Source of the DNA: Roseitranquillus sp963709765
GTDB lineage: Bacteria > Pseudomonadota > Alphaproteobacteria > Rhodobacterales > Rhodobacteraceae
Length of the DNA stretch: 64,000 nt
Direction: 5' to 3'
NCBI GenBank assembly: GCA_963709765.1
Contig: CAVPXL010000015.1
Span: forward strand, 124,001 to 188,000
Shown piece by piece: positions 51,926 through 60,312 of the stretch. Numbering within the stretch: position 1 is the stretch's first letter; each line of letters begins with the position of its first letter. The notes beneath the pieces were generated by a model, which was given only the letters and a program-made list of their open reading frames with translations, was not told the DNA's origin and made no database searches. The position numbers were made by a program, and so were the translations under genes.

Positions 51926-53077
51926 TCAGAGGCCCGTCCGATGCGCGCGCGCGGTGAAGAAGATGCCAGAGGGGCTTTCGGCCGGAATCTCGGCCAGTTT
52001 CTCGAAGCTGCGCGTGTCGTAGATGTCGATGCGGCCGGCATCGCGGACCGAGACCCAGACCTCGTGCCCGCGGGGCGCGAATTCCATGTGCAGCACTGCC
52101 GGGCCTGGGGCGAGATCCTTGATGACCTCGCCCGAATCCACGTCGATCACCTGCAATCGTCCGTTATCGGGAGGCGCGAAGTTGACCCAGACCTGGCGCC
52201 CGTCGGGGCGGGACATGGCAAAGACCGGCTGACCGGCGACCGGAGTCCGCCCCGCCTCGCTCAGATCGCGCGCGTCGAGCCAGAGCACTTCATGGTGTCC
52301 GACGGCCGGCAGCGCGAAACGGTCTCCCGCCTTTGCCCAGCCTTCCAGGTGCGGCATCTTGTAGACCGGCATCATAGGATCGTCGCGGCCGTAGCCCTCC
52401 AAGATATGGCGGGGAGTGGGCGGTTCGGACCAGAGATCGAACAGGGTCAGCCCGTCTTCGCCGAAGAGGCCGACGATGTAGGTGCGCCCGTCGGCGGTCA
52501 CCAGCGCGTCGTAGGGGTTTTGTCCGGCCACACCCAGAACATCGACCTTCGGCGGACCGCCCGTCGAAAAGTCCGCCAGCCACGTCTCGCCCGTGTCCCA
52601 GAGGGAAAAGACGAACCGGCGGCCGGGGACGTCGACCAGGCCGATCGTCTTGGCTCCGGTCGGGATGTCCGCCACGGGCGCCAGGGTCTCGGCATCGAAG
52701 ACGCGCACGCCGCCGGGCTCGTAATTCGAGACCGCGACGAGACTGCCGTCGTCCGAGATTGCGCCGCCGATGGAATTGCCGGCCTGCTTGATGCGCGCGG
52801 CAATGGTTCCGGTGATGATGTCGACCTTGCTCAGCGCGCCGTCGCGTCCGAAAACATAGGCAAACCGCTCGTCAGGCGAAAAGACCAGCGAGGCGTGGCT
52901 CAGATCGCCCAGGCCCTCGACCCGGTGCAGGATTGCGCGATCCGAGCGGTCGACGATCAGGACCGACCCGGTGGCACGCTCCACCACGACGCCAAGATCG
53001 CCGGTCGCGCGGATCTCGTCGGCAGCGAGCGGTGTGACGAGCGGGATTGCAAGAGCAAGAGCAAGGGCGCGGATCAT
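51926..53077 (-). CDS. nirF: NirF, d1-haem biosynthesis protein
   Basis: NirF is an eight-bladed beta-propeller in the periplasm, related to the d1 domain of NirS, that acts late in d1-haem synthesis. The 383-residue protein has a signal peptide (ALALALAIPLVTPLAA), then propeller blades including ILHRVEGLGDLSHASLVFSP, DERFAYVFGRDGALSKVD and IDVDSGEVIKDLAPGPAVLH. The frame is intact, unlike nirN and nirS. It overlaps nirC by four bases at its start and abuts nirDL at its end. Confidence 0.94.
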   Translation of the reverse strand: MIRALALALAIPLVTPLAADEIRATGDLGVVVERATGSVLIVDRSDRAILHRVEGLGDLSHASLVFSPDERFAYVFGRDGALSKVDIITGTIAARIKQAGNSIGGAISDDGSLVAVSNYEPGGVRVFDAETLAPVADIPTGAKTIGLVDVPGRRFVFSLWDTGETWLADFSTGGPPKVDVLGVAGQNPYDALVTADGRTYIVGLFGEDGLTLFDLWSEPPTPRHILEGYGRDDPMMPVYKMPHLEGWAKAGDRFALPAVGHHEVLWLDARDLSEAGRTPVAGQPVFAMSRPDGRQVWVNFAPPDNGRLQVIDVDSGEVIKDLAPGPAVLHMEFAPRGHEVWVSVRDAGRIDIYDTRSFEKLAEIPAESPSGIFFTARAHRTGL

Positions 53078-53385
53078 GGCGTGCCTTTAAGCAGGTAATC
53101 GGCGATCCAGGCGGCTTCGGCTTCGCTCAGTAACGGGCGCCATGGCGGCATCGCGGTGCCGGGAATCCCGTCGAGGATGATCCTTGCCAGCGCCTCGGGC
53201 GGTGTTCCGGCCAGGGTCACGGGCCGCAGATCGGGGCCAAGTCCGCCCTGCATCGTCAGGCCGTGGCAAGACCCGCAATCGTGGATCACCATGTGTTCCA
53301 GCGCCTTGGCGCGCGGTGGCGCGATATCGGCGCTGCTCGTCTGCGCCGCGAGCGATGCGAGGATTGCGAGCGCGAGTTCAGGCAT
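53074..53385 (-). CDS. nirC: NirC, small periplasmic c-type cytochrome
   Basis: The 103-residue product has a short signal peptide (LALAILASLAAQTSSA), the c-haem site CGSCHGLTMQGGLGP and a distal methionine candidate in GTAMPPWRPLLSEAE. NirC can donate electrons to NirS and may act with NirF or NirN in d1-haem maturation. It overlaps nirE by eight bases and nirF by four. Haem attachment depends on the ccm genes at 18-23 kb. Confidence 0.92.
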   Translation of the reverse strand: MPELALAILASLAAQTSSADIAPPRAKALEHMVIHDCGSCHGLTMQGGLGPDLRPVTLAGTPPEALARIILDGIPGTAMPPWRPLLSEAEAAWIADYLLKGTP

Positions 53386-54169
53386 TCGCGGCCTCGCGCA
53401 GGTTTTCGAACCCGGTCGCGATCACGCAGGCCACCTGTGCATCCGGCAGGAGCGACACGACCTCGCCCACGACAAAGAGCGTCGGCGAGGGCAGGGCCGC
53501 TGACGCCGCGTCAGCGGCAATGCGGGCGAGGCTCGAGGAAAGGTGGCGTTCGCGCGCCGTCGTGGCCGCCGAAATGGCGAGCACGGGAAGGTCGGCGGGC
53601 ATTCCGTGAGCGATCAGTTGCCGCGCGAATTCGGCGATATTGGCCGCGCCCATGTAGACGACGAGTGTCGTGTCGGTGTTGGCTAGACCGGCCCAATCCA
53701 GATCGAGCGGCTGGTCGGCGCGGCAATGGCCGGTGACGTAGCGCAGACCCGTGACGACGCCGCGCTGGGTGAGCGGCAGGCCGATCGCGGCGGCTGCGCC
53801 CTGGGCCGCGGTGATTCCGGGCACGATCTCCACGGCGATTCCGGCCGCACGCAGGGCTTCGGCCTCTTCACCGCCGCGGCCGAAGATGAACGGATCCCCC
53901 CCCTTGAGACGGACGACCCGGCAGTGGCGCCGCCCCAGTTCGACCAGCATCTGGTTGATGCGGGTCTGGGGTACGGGGTGGCTTCCGGCCTTCTTGCCGA
54001 CCGGAACCATCAGGGCCGCCCTCGGTGCAAGGGCGAGAATGTCGGGCGAAACGAGCCGATCGTGGACCACCACCTCGGCGGACTGAACCGCGCGCAGTGC
54101 GCGGACGGTCAGGAGATCGGGGTCGCCAGGGCCGGCGCCGACGAGTTGAACGCGTGCGATCTGCTGCAA
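53378..54169 (-). CDS. nirE: NirE, uroporphyrinogen-III C-methyltransferase
   Basis: NirE transfers two methyl groups from S-adenosylmethionine to uroporphyrinogen III, giving precorrin-2 on the path to sirohaem and d1 haem. The 263-residue protein has the SUMT blocks VQLVGAGPGDPDLLTVRALR, VGKKAGSHPVPQTRINQML, VRLKGGDPFIFGRGGEEAEA and VPGITAAQGAAAAIGLPLTQ. Its position right after nirS is the usual nirSE order. The gap of about 110 bases to nirS holds a strong hairpin. Confidence 0.94.
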   Translation of the reverse strand: MQQIARVQLVGAGPGDPDLLTVRALRAVQSAEVVVHDRLVSPDILALAPRAALMVPVGKKAGSHPVPQTRINQMLVELGRRHCRVVRLKGGDPFIFGRGGEEAEALRAAGIAVEIVPGITAAQGAAAAIGLPLTQRGVVTGLRYVTGHCRADQPLDLDWAGLANTDTTLVVYMGAANIAEFARQLIAHGMPADLPVLAISAATTARERHLSSSLARIAADAASAALPSPTLFVVGEVVSLLPDAQVACVIATGFENLREAANA

Positions 54170-54247
54170 GTGGGTTCTCCGGTCGGGCTGCTCTGGATCG
54201 AACAGGCGTGCGTGCCCCGGGACGTCTCGAGGTCCCGGAAAGGGGGT

Positions 54248-54273
54248 GCGAAGAGGGCGCGGGCCCTCTTCGC
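54248..54273 (-). terminator. Intercistronic hairpin between nirS and nirE
   Basis: A perfect 11-bp inverted repeat (gcgaagagggc / gccctcttcgc) with a four-base loop starts nine bases past the nirS stop. No T-run is present. It probably stabilises the abundant nirS message or ends most transcripts, giving less of the nirE-N mRNA. Confidence 0.6.
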
Positions 54274-54281
54274 GGGCGACG

Positions 54282-56046
54282 TCAGTAGACGTCGTAGGTG
54301 GTGTTGTAGACGTTGAACTTGCCCGTCGGCGTCACAAGGCGCTCGTCCTTGATGACCTTCTTGAGCTCCAGTGTCTTGTCGTCGACCACGACGATCGCCA
54401 ACTCGAGATCGGCCGAGTTCCAGACCGAGAACCAGACCTCGTTGCCGGCCTGGTTGAACTCCGGATGGACGACGCGGGGCTGCCCTTCGGCGATCCCTGC
54501 CCATTCCCCGATCGGAAGCACGGTATATTCGGGCTCCTCCTCGGTCAGGTCGGCGATGTTGAACACCGCGACGGAGGCGGAGGTCTCCGCGTCCGGATTG
54601 AGCGGCGTGTCGACGTAGATGTGCTCCGATTCCGGGTGGGTCTTGATGAAGAGCGACCCGCCGCCAAGGCCGTAGAGCTGCTGAACGAGCGTCCACGCCT
54701 GATCCGGGTGCCCCTCCGGGTCGGTGCCGATCAGTGCGATCGAACTCGTCGCCCAGGTGCGAGGTCGCCCAGACCGGACCGAATTCGGGATGCACGAAAT
54801 TGGCGCCACGCCCCGGATGCGGGGTCGTGCCGCCGGTTTCGACCAGGGCCTCGAGTTCGCCGTCCTCCGTATCGACCACCGCAACCTTGTTGCGCGCGTT
54901 TGCGGCGACCAGGAAGTAGCGGCCCGTGGAATCGAACCCGCCATCGTGGAGGAACCGCTCGGCCTCGATCTCCTTCACCGACAGGTTCTGGAGGTCGGTG
55001 TAGTCTACGAGCTGGATCTTGCCCGTTTCCTTGACGTTGACGATGAACTGCGGCTTGGCATGGCTGGCCACGATCGAGGCCACGCGCGGCTCGGGGTGAT
55101 ATTCCTGCTCGTCGTAGATCATGCCGCGGGTGGAGACGATCTTGAGCGGTTCAAGCGTGGCGCCGTCCATGATGACGTATTGCGGCGGCCAATAGGCGCC
55201 GGCGATCGCCAGCTTGTCCTCGTAGCCCTCGAACTTGGAGGTCTCGACCGACCGCGCTTCGGAGCCCACCTTGATCGAGGCCACGACGGATGGGTCTTCC
55301 ATCCAGAGGTCGATCATCTTCACGTCGGCGTCCCGGCCGATGACGAAGAGGTAGCGGCCCGAGCCGGACATCCGGCTGATGTGCACCGCATAGCCGGTCT
55401 CGAAAATCTTGACGATCTCGTAGGTGGCGCCGTCGATCAGCGCAACCTCACCCGCGTCGCGGAGTGTCACCGAGAACAGGTTGTCGATGTCGAGGTCGTT
55501 CTGCTTCTCGGTCGGCCGGTCCTCGACCGGGATCAGCAACTCCCACGAGGCGCGCATCTTCGCCATGCCGAATTCGGGCGGTGCCGGCGGTTCGACCAGC
55601 AGGTAGCGGGCAAGGACGTCGATCTGTTCCTCGCTCAGTTCGCCGGACGTGCCCCAGTTCGGCATGCCCGCCGGCGAGCCGTATGTCATGAAGTCGACGA
55701 GGTGCTGATAGCCAAGCTCTTTGGTGAGGTCGGGGGTCAGCGGTTTACCGGTGGCACCGTTGCGCAGCACGCCGTGGCAGCCCGCGCAGCGCTGGAAATA
55801 GATGTTCGCCGCCTGGTTGAACTCATCCTGGGTGATGACCGGATCATCGGGCTTGAGGCCCGGGATCTCGAGGTTGAGATCGGCGAGGCTGTCGGCGCTC
55901 CACTCGTATCTGTCCTGTGGCTCGGTGGCGTGCGCCTCTTCCGCGTCCTGCGCGTAAGCGACCGTACCGGTCAATGCCAGCGGCAGTGCGACGCTGGAAA
56001 AGAACGCAGATCTGAGCGTCCATCTGTCCCGTGACATTTCTTGCAT
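54282..56046 (-). pseudogene. nirS: NirS, cytochrome cd1 nitrite reductase, one frameshift
   Basis: NirS reduces nitrite to nitric oxide in the periplasm. The product (about 587 residues if one base is removed) has a signal peptide (FFSSVALPLALTGTVAYAQD), the c-haem site QRCAGCHGVLRNGATGKPL and d1-propeller blocks such as MSGSGRYLFVIGRDADVKMI and FLHDGGFDSTGRYFLVAANA. After GPVWATSHLGDE the frame is lost; the next frame continues SIALIGTDPEGHPDQAWTLV to the end KFNVYNTTYDVY. One extra base in the 'aa' at 54743-54744 explains it. All conserved parts are present, so an assembly error is likely, otherwise the strain cannot reduce nitrite with this gene. Confidence 0.85.
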
Positions 56047-56102
56047 GTCTCCCGTCTTGAGGGTGTCCTCGGGAAACTTCGTCGCAGGTGAGCTTCAGAG
56101 CC

Positions 56103-56116
56103 TTGACTTATATCAA
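56103..56116. promoter_or_regulatory. FNR/NnrR-type box between nirS and nirI
   Basis: TTGAC-TTAT-ATCAA lies in a longer palindrome (ccttga / tcaagg). Its centre is about 64 bases from the nirS ATG and about 41 from the nirI ATG. For nirS a class II promoter with the site at -41.5 gives a 22-base leader. Crp/Fnr-family regulators that sense oxygen or nitric oxide bind such sites. Confidence 0.72.
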
Positions 56117-56150
56117 GGCCCCCAGGGGTTCCTCGCGAAAGTGTCGCCGC

Positions 56151-58223
56151 ATGTCCGGCGCTCTGCCCCTGCGTTCGCTTCTGCTCGCCTTCGTGACGCT
56201 GGTTGCGGGGAACGCGGGTGTCTGGGCGCAACCTTTCGGCGCAGGTGTGCCGGTGCCTGCCGCATCGCCGAGCCCGGCGCTGGCGGAAGATCTTTTCGAT
56301 ATGGAAGGACCGCTCACTCTGCTGCGGGTCGAGGAGGCCCCGGCGGGGTGGCGCGTTGAGGGGCGCGACGGTCTGGTCGGGCATATCGGCTCCACTTGGG
56401 AACTGGCGCAGGCGACGGGCTATTCGGGCAAACCCATCGACATCCTGGTGGCGGTGACGCCCGAGGCGCGGATCGCGGGCGCGCGGCTGATGCGGCAGAG
56501 CGAACCGGTCCTGACGCTGGGAATCTCGGCCGAGGACATCGCGGCCTATGTGGACGAGTTCAGCGGCGTCGACCTGACGGTGGAGCAGGTCACGGCCTTC
56601 GGGGCGCGGTCGGACCTGCCGGACGTGATCGCGCACGCGACGGTCTCGACCGGGGTGATCCGCGATTCCATTCTGCGCACGGCGCGCACGCTGGCACTGG
56701 GGCGCGGGTTGATCGGCGGGGCGGGTGCGCGGGTGGACCGGACCAGCTTCGAGGCGGCGGACTGGCCGTTGCTGGTCGAGCAGGGCGCGCTTTCGCATCT
56801 CCTGGTGAGAATGGCCGCCGCGCGTGAGGCGCTGGAGGGCGCCCAGCCGCCGCTGCCTGAGGGGGACAGGACGTTCTTCGAGATGTGGGCGGGCTTGCTC
56901 GATCCGCCGACAGTCGGCCGCAACCTGCTGGGGCATATGGCCTATTCGCGTCTGGTGGCGACGCTGGCGCCAGGGGATGCGGCCCTCTTCGTCGGGTCGC
57001 GCGGGCTGCACGCGCATCGCGGTACTGCGTGGCGGCGAAGCGGGGTTTTCGACCGGATAGAGGTCATCCAGGGCGATCAGACCTTCTCGCTGGGCGAGGA
57101 GGATTTCCTGCGCATCGACGATCTGGATATCGCGGGAGCGCCCGATCTGCGCGAGATGAGCGTCTTCCGACTGGAGGGTGCGCGCTTCGATCCGACGGCG
57201 CCTTTTCGGGTGGAGGTCACAGCGACCCGTGAAACCGCCGACGGTCCGGTGCGCATGCGGATGGAGTTGCCATACGTGCTGCCCGCCCGCTTCGTGATCG
57301 AGCCGCCGGTTCTGCGCGATGCGCCGCTCTGGGTTTCGGCGTGGGAAAGCAGCCGGGGTCAGATCGTCGGCGTGGGTCTGATGCTGCTGGTGTTGGGGTT
57401 GATCCTGTTTCTGCAGGAGCAGTTCGTGAAACGGCCACGGCTCTGGTTCTGGGGGCGAACGGCGTATCTGTCGGTGACTCTGGTCTGGCTCGGCTGGATC
57501 GCGGGCGGACAACTTTCGGTGGTGCAGGTCGTGGCGTTCGTGCAGTCGCTGCTCTCCGGTTTCCGCTGGGAGACATTCCTGATCGAGCCGGTGATCTTCA
57601 TGGTCTGGAGTTTTGTCGCGCTGGGTCTGCTGTTCTGGGGGCGGGGGGTCTTCTGTGGCTGGCTCTGCCCGTTCGGCGCGTTGCAGGAGCTCTCGAACAC
57701 GCTGGCGCGGCGGTTGAACGTGCCGCAGGTGGCGGTGCCGTGGGGGGTGCACGAGCGCCTCTGGGTTATCAAGTACACGCTTTTCGTCGGGATTCTGGCG
57801 CTGTCATTCTATTCGATGACGACGGCGCTGGTGGCCGCCGAGGTCGAACCGTTCAAGACCGCGATCTCGATGCGGTTCGTGCGGGCCTGGCCGTTCGTCG
57901 CGTTCGCGCTGGCGATGCTGACGGCGGGGCTGTTTATCGAACGGTTCTATTGCCGCTATGTCTGTCCGCTTGGCGCGGCGCTCGCGATCCCGGCGAAGCT
58001 CAAGATCTTCGACTGGTTGCGGCGACGGCCGCAATGCGGGCGCGAATGCCGGCTCTGCGAAGTGAAATGCACAGTGGGCGCCATCGATCCGCTGGGCCGG
58101 ATCAACCCGAACGAATGCATCCTGTGCTTGAAATGCCAGACGATCCTGCACGATCCGCAGACCTGCACAGTCCTGAAGGCGCGGGCTGCGCGTCAGGCGC
58201 GCGCACCGCGGCCGGCAACATGA
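56151..58223 (+). CDS. nirI: NirI, NosR-like membrane protein for nir expression
   Basis: NirI is a membrane iron-sulfur/flavin protein of the NosR family, needed for nir expression or activity in Paracoccus. The 690-residue product has a signal-anchor start (SLLLAFVTLVAGNAGVWA), a periplasmic FMN-binding domain (about residues 60-160), five or six membrane spans from about residue 400, and two 4Fe-4S clusters at the C-terminus: CRLCEVKCTVGAID-like LCEVKCTVGAIDPLGRINP and CILCLKCQTILHDPQTC. The start at 56151 fits the signal peptide; an upstream ATG at 56088 lies in the promoter. It overlaps nirX. Confidence 0.9.
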   Translation: MSGALPLRSLLLAFVTLVAGNAGVWAQPFGAGVPVPAASPSPALAEDLFDMEGPLTLLRVEEAPAGWRVEGRDGLVGHIGSTWELAQATGYSGKPIDILVAVTPEARIAGARLMRQSEPVLTLGISAEDIAAYVDEFSGVDLTVEQVTAFGARSDLPDVIAHATVSTGVIRDSILRTARTLALGRGLIGGAGARVDRTSFEAADWPLLVEQGALSHLLVRMAAAREALEGAQPPLPEGDRTFFEMWAGLLDPPTVGRNLLGHMAYSRLVATLAPGDAALFVGSRGLHAHRGTAWRRSGVFDRIEVIQGDQTFSLGEEDFLRIDDLDIAGAPDLREMSVFRLEGARFDPTAPFRVEVTATRETADGPVRMRMELPYVLPARFVIEPPVLRDAPLWVSAWESSRGQIVGVGLMLLVLGLILFLQEQFVKRPRLWFWGRTAYLSVTLVWLGWIAGGQLSVVQVVAFVQSLLSGFRWETFLIEPVIFMVWSFVALGLLFWGRGVFCGWLCPFGALQELSNTLARRLNVPQVAVPWGVHERLWVIKYTLFVGILALSFYSMTTALVAAEVEPFKTAISMRFVRAWPFVAFALAMLTAGLFIERFYCRYVCPLGAALAIPAKLKIFDWLRRRPQCGRECRLCEVKCTVGAIDPLGRINPNECILCLKCQTILHDPQTCTVLKARAARQARAPRPAT

Positions 58224-59110
58224 AGCGGCGGTATTTCCTTGCGGCCGCAACCGCGGCGGCGGCCTTTGCCACCGGGGCACGGCCGACTCGCTGGGAGTGG
58301 CGCGGCGATGCGCTTGGGGGCGAGGCGCGCATCGTGCTGACGGGCGATCGGGACGCGGCTCGCGCGGCTCTGGCCGATGTTGCCGCCGAGATCGAACGGC
58401 TTGAGGCAATCTTCAGCCTGCACCGGCCTGACAGTCAGCTATCGCGCCTGAACGAGACCGGCGCGCTGGCGGCGCCGGCGTCGGATCTTGTGACTGCGCT
58501 TGCCGCCGCCGCACATTTCCGTCGCCTGACCGAGGGCGCGTTCGATCCGGCGGTGCAGCCTCTTTGGGAAGGCGCCGTGAGGGGCGCGGCGACATTGCCG
58601 GTGCGCCGGGTGAGGGATGCGGAGATCGACGTGGAAGAGGGCGCGGTGCGGCTTTCGCCGGGAACGCGAATCACGCTGAACGGCATCGCACAGGGGTTGA
58701 TCGCGGACCGGGTAAGCACGCGCTTGCGGGCGGCGGGGTTTGCCGAGCCGGTCATCGACACTGGCGAGACGCGGTTGCCGGGTGCGATCCGGCGGCGAGT
58801 CGTGCTGAGTCACGCGGGAATCGAGCTCGACCTGGCCGAGTGCGCCGTCGCCACCTCGGCGCCGGGAGGGCTGCGTCTTGGCGCGCGTCATCACCTTTTC
58901 GATCCCGCGACCGGCGAGAGCCCGGACCATTGGCGTGCCGTCACGGTCGTTGCGCCCGATGCCATGACGGCAGACGCCCTGTCGACGAGTTTCGCGGTGA
59001 CGTCGCCGGAGCGGATCGGAGATGTTCTGCCTCAAGGGTGCCGCGTCATTGCGTCTCGGGCAGACGGAGGCGTGCTCCAGTTCTCGCGCGGCGGAGCTAC
59101 CGGGACATGA
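58220..59110 (+). CDS. nirX: NirX, ApbE-family FMN transferase (exported)
   Basis: NirX/NosX proteins attach FMN to the periplasmic flavin domain of NirI/NosR. The 296-residue product has a twin-arginine-like start (KRRYFLAAATAAAAFATGA), then ApbE blocks EIERLEAIFSLHRPDSQLSR, LTEGAFDPAVQPLWEGAV and the flavin/metal motif ITLNGIAQGLIADRV. The end has LFDPATGESPDHWRAVTV, close to the ApbE HxxDPxTG motif. It starts in an ATGA overlap with nirI, which supports the functional link. Confidence 0.9.
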   Translation: MKRRYFLAAATAAAAFATGARPTRWEWRGDALGGEARIVLTGDRDAARAALADVAAEIERLEAIFSLHRPDSQLSRLNETGALAAPASDLVTALAAAAHFRRLTEGAFDPAVQPLWEGAVRGAATLPVRRVRDAEIDVEEGAVRLSPGTRITLNGIAQGLIADRVSTRLRAAGFAEPVIDTGETRLPGAIRRRVVLSHAGIELDLAECAVATSAPGGLRLGARHHLFDPATGESPDHWRAVTVVAPDAMTADALSTSFAVTSPERIGDVLPQGCRVIASRADGGVLQFSRGGATGT

Positions 59111-59769
59111 GCCTGCGCTACCCGTCGGAGAGGGCATTCCGTGCTTTTTCATCCGCTCATTCGTCATGCGAGCTCTCAAGATCAACGCATTGTACCGATG
59201 TGAGAAAACGCGCTCCTACCTCGAGGCGAAGTGACGCAGCGCGGCGCACCATGGCGGCCGGGTCGGCGCTGCCGTCTTGCGTTCTGCCGGTACTTCGACG
59301 CCAGGTCCTGGGAACCCTCGCCGCGTTTGCCGAATTGAGGCAGACAATGCGCGTGAGCGGACCGAGAGTTATATGGACGCGGAGGCTGCACCTTCGGTGC
59401 GTGTCACTTGAGGCCGGCTGCGTGATGCTGGCCGCAGCGGTTTGACCTGATGTGCAACAGCGCACCTGTTCGGAATTCGGCGGCTTCGCCGGCCTGATCC
59501 TCGCCGTCACGAGGTGGGTCATTCCCGGGCGTCCGATTTGTCAATCGCTCCGCCTGCGATGGCCGTAGCGCCCGATGCGCTCACTCTGTCGGCAATCGCC
59601 CACGCTGCGGCTGTCGACCCGGGCTTGTATCGGCGTCCCGTATTTGGTTCGGGTGGGCCACGGTGCCCGGCGTCCGGCATTTTTCCCGTCTGCCATGTGC
59701 AGATTCTTGCTGGCTTCCCGATCGACGGGGGCCGGCCAAACCAACCTCGACACTCAACGGAGGACGATG
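59111..59769. other. 659-base non-coding gap between nir and nor genes
   Basis: No frame gives a recognisable protein. In relatives a Crp/Fnr regulator (nnr) often lies between the nir and nor clusters; I looked for its helix-turn-helix on both strands and did not find it. A weak bulged hairpin with TTTTT follows near 59670-59690. The right end must contain the promoter of the cytochrome c gene. Confidence 0.4.
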
Positions 59770-60198
59770 ATGAAACATTCCGCAATAGCAGCCACGGCAA
59801 TCCTGGCCGCAGCCCTCGCCATGCCCTTGCACGCACAGGAGGCGGAGGTCGACATGGAGGCTCAACTGGCGCTCGCCAACGAAGGCGATGCTGATGCCGG
59901 CGAGAAGGTCTTCAACAAGTGCAAGGCCTGCCACCAGGTCGGAGAAGACGCGAAGACCCGCGTCGGTCCGGTCCTGAACGGCGTGATCGGTTCGGAGGCC
60001 GCGTCGGTAGGAGACTTCAGGTATTCCGATGCCTTCATGGAGAAGAAGGAAGAGGGCCTTGTCTGGACGGTCGATCATCTCAGCGAGTACCTCGAAGCAC
60101 CGCGCGACTATATCAAGGGCACGAAGATGACCTTTGCGGGTCTGCGCAAGGACGAGGACATCGCGAACGTGATCGCCTATCTGGCGACGTTCCAGTAA
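59770..60198 (+). CDS. Class I cytochrome c (c2/c550 type)
   Basis: The 142-residue product has a signal peptide (AIAATAILAAALAMPLHAQE), a c-haem site KVFNKCKACHQVGEDAKTR, the GPVLNGVIG loop and the axial methionine in GTKMTFAGLRKDED. It should carry electrons from the bc1 complex to NirS, NorC or cytochrome oxidase in the periplasm. GGAGG lies six bases before the ATG at 59770; the ATG at 59767 is also in frame. Its position between nirX and norC supports a role in denitrification. Confidence 0.93.
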   Translation: MKHSAIAATAILAAALAMPLHAQEAEVDMEAQLALANEGDADAGEKVFNKCKACHQVGEDAKTRVGPVLNGVIGSEAASVGDFRYSDAFMEKKEEGLVWTVDHLSEYLEAPRDYIKGTKMTFAGLRKDEDIANVIAYLATFQ

Positions 60199-60220
60199 TC
60201 GACTAATCCACGACCTTGGT

Positions 60221-60251
60221 GGGGCGGCTTGACTTCAGTCAAGGCCGCCCC
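60221..60251 (+). terminator. Hairpin downstream of the cytochrome c gene
   Basis: The arms ggggcggcttgac and gtcaaggccgcccc form a 13-bp stem (one bulged G) around a TTCA loop, 22 bases after the cytochrome c stop. It fits a terminator without T-run. The NnrR-like box is buried in the same stem. Confidence 0.55.
60229..60242. promoter_or_regulatory. FNR/NnrR-type box upstream of norC
   Basis: TTGAC-TTCA-GTCAA is a perfect palindrome centred about 78 bases before the norC ATG. A class II promoter would start about 36 bases before the gene. The site matches the box between nirS and nirI in its left half, so the same nitric-oxide- or oxygen-sensing regulator probably controls both. Confidence 0.7.
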
Positions 60252-60312
60252 CCACACGAGATGGTGATGGTCCCGCTACCTGAGCCGGGCAGCGGCTAGA
60301 AGAGGGGACGCG

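Noticed and set aside
54724..56034. Rightward 436-codon open frame antisense to nirS
   Set aside because: Antisense shadow rich in E, R, V and D without motifs; nirS is unmistakable on the other strand.
57341..58219. Long upstream extension of the nirX frame
   Set aside because: It overlaps the coding frame of nirI; the ATG at 58220 in the nirI stop and the twin-arginine signal set the real start.
59256..59445. Possible nnr (Crp/Fnr) remnant around LPVLRRQVLGTLAAFAELRQ
   Set aside because: The faint resemblance to a Crp/Fnr N-terminus is not supported by a helix-turn-helix or cyclic-nucleotide fold on either strand.
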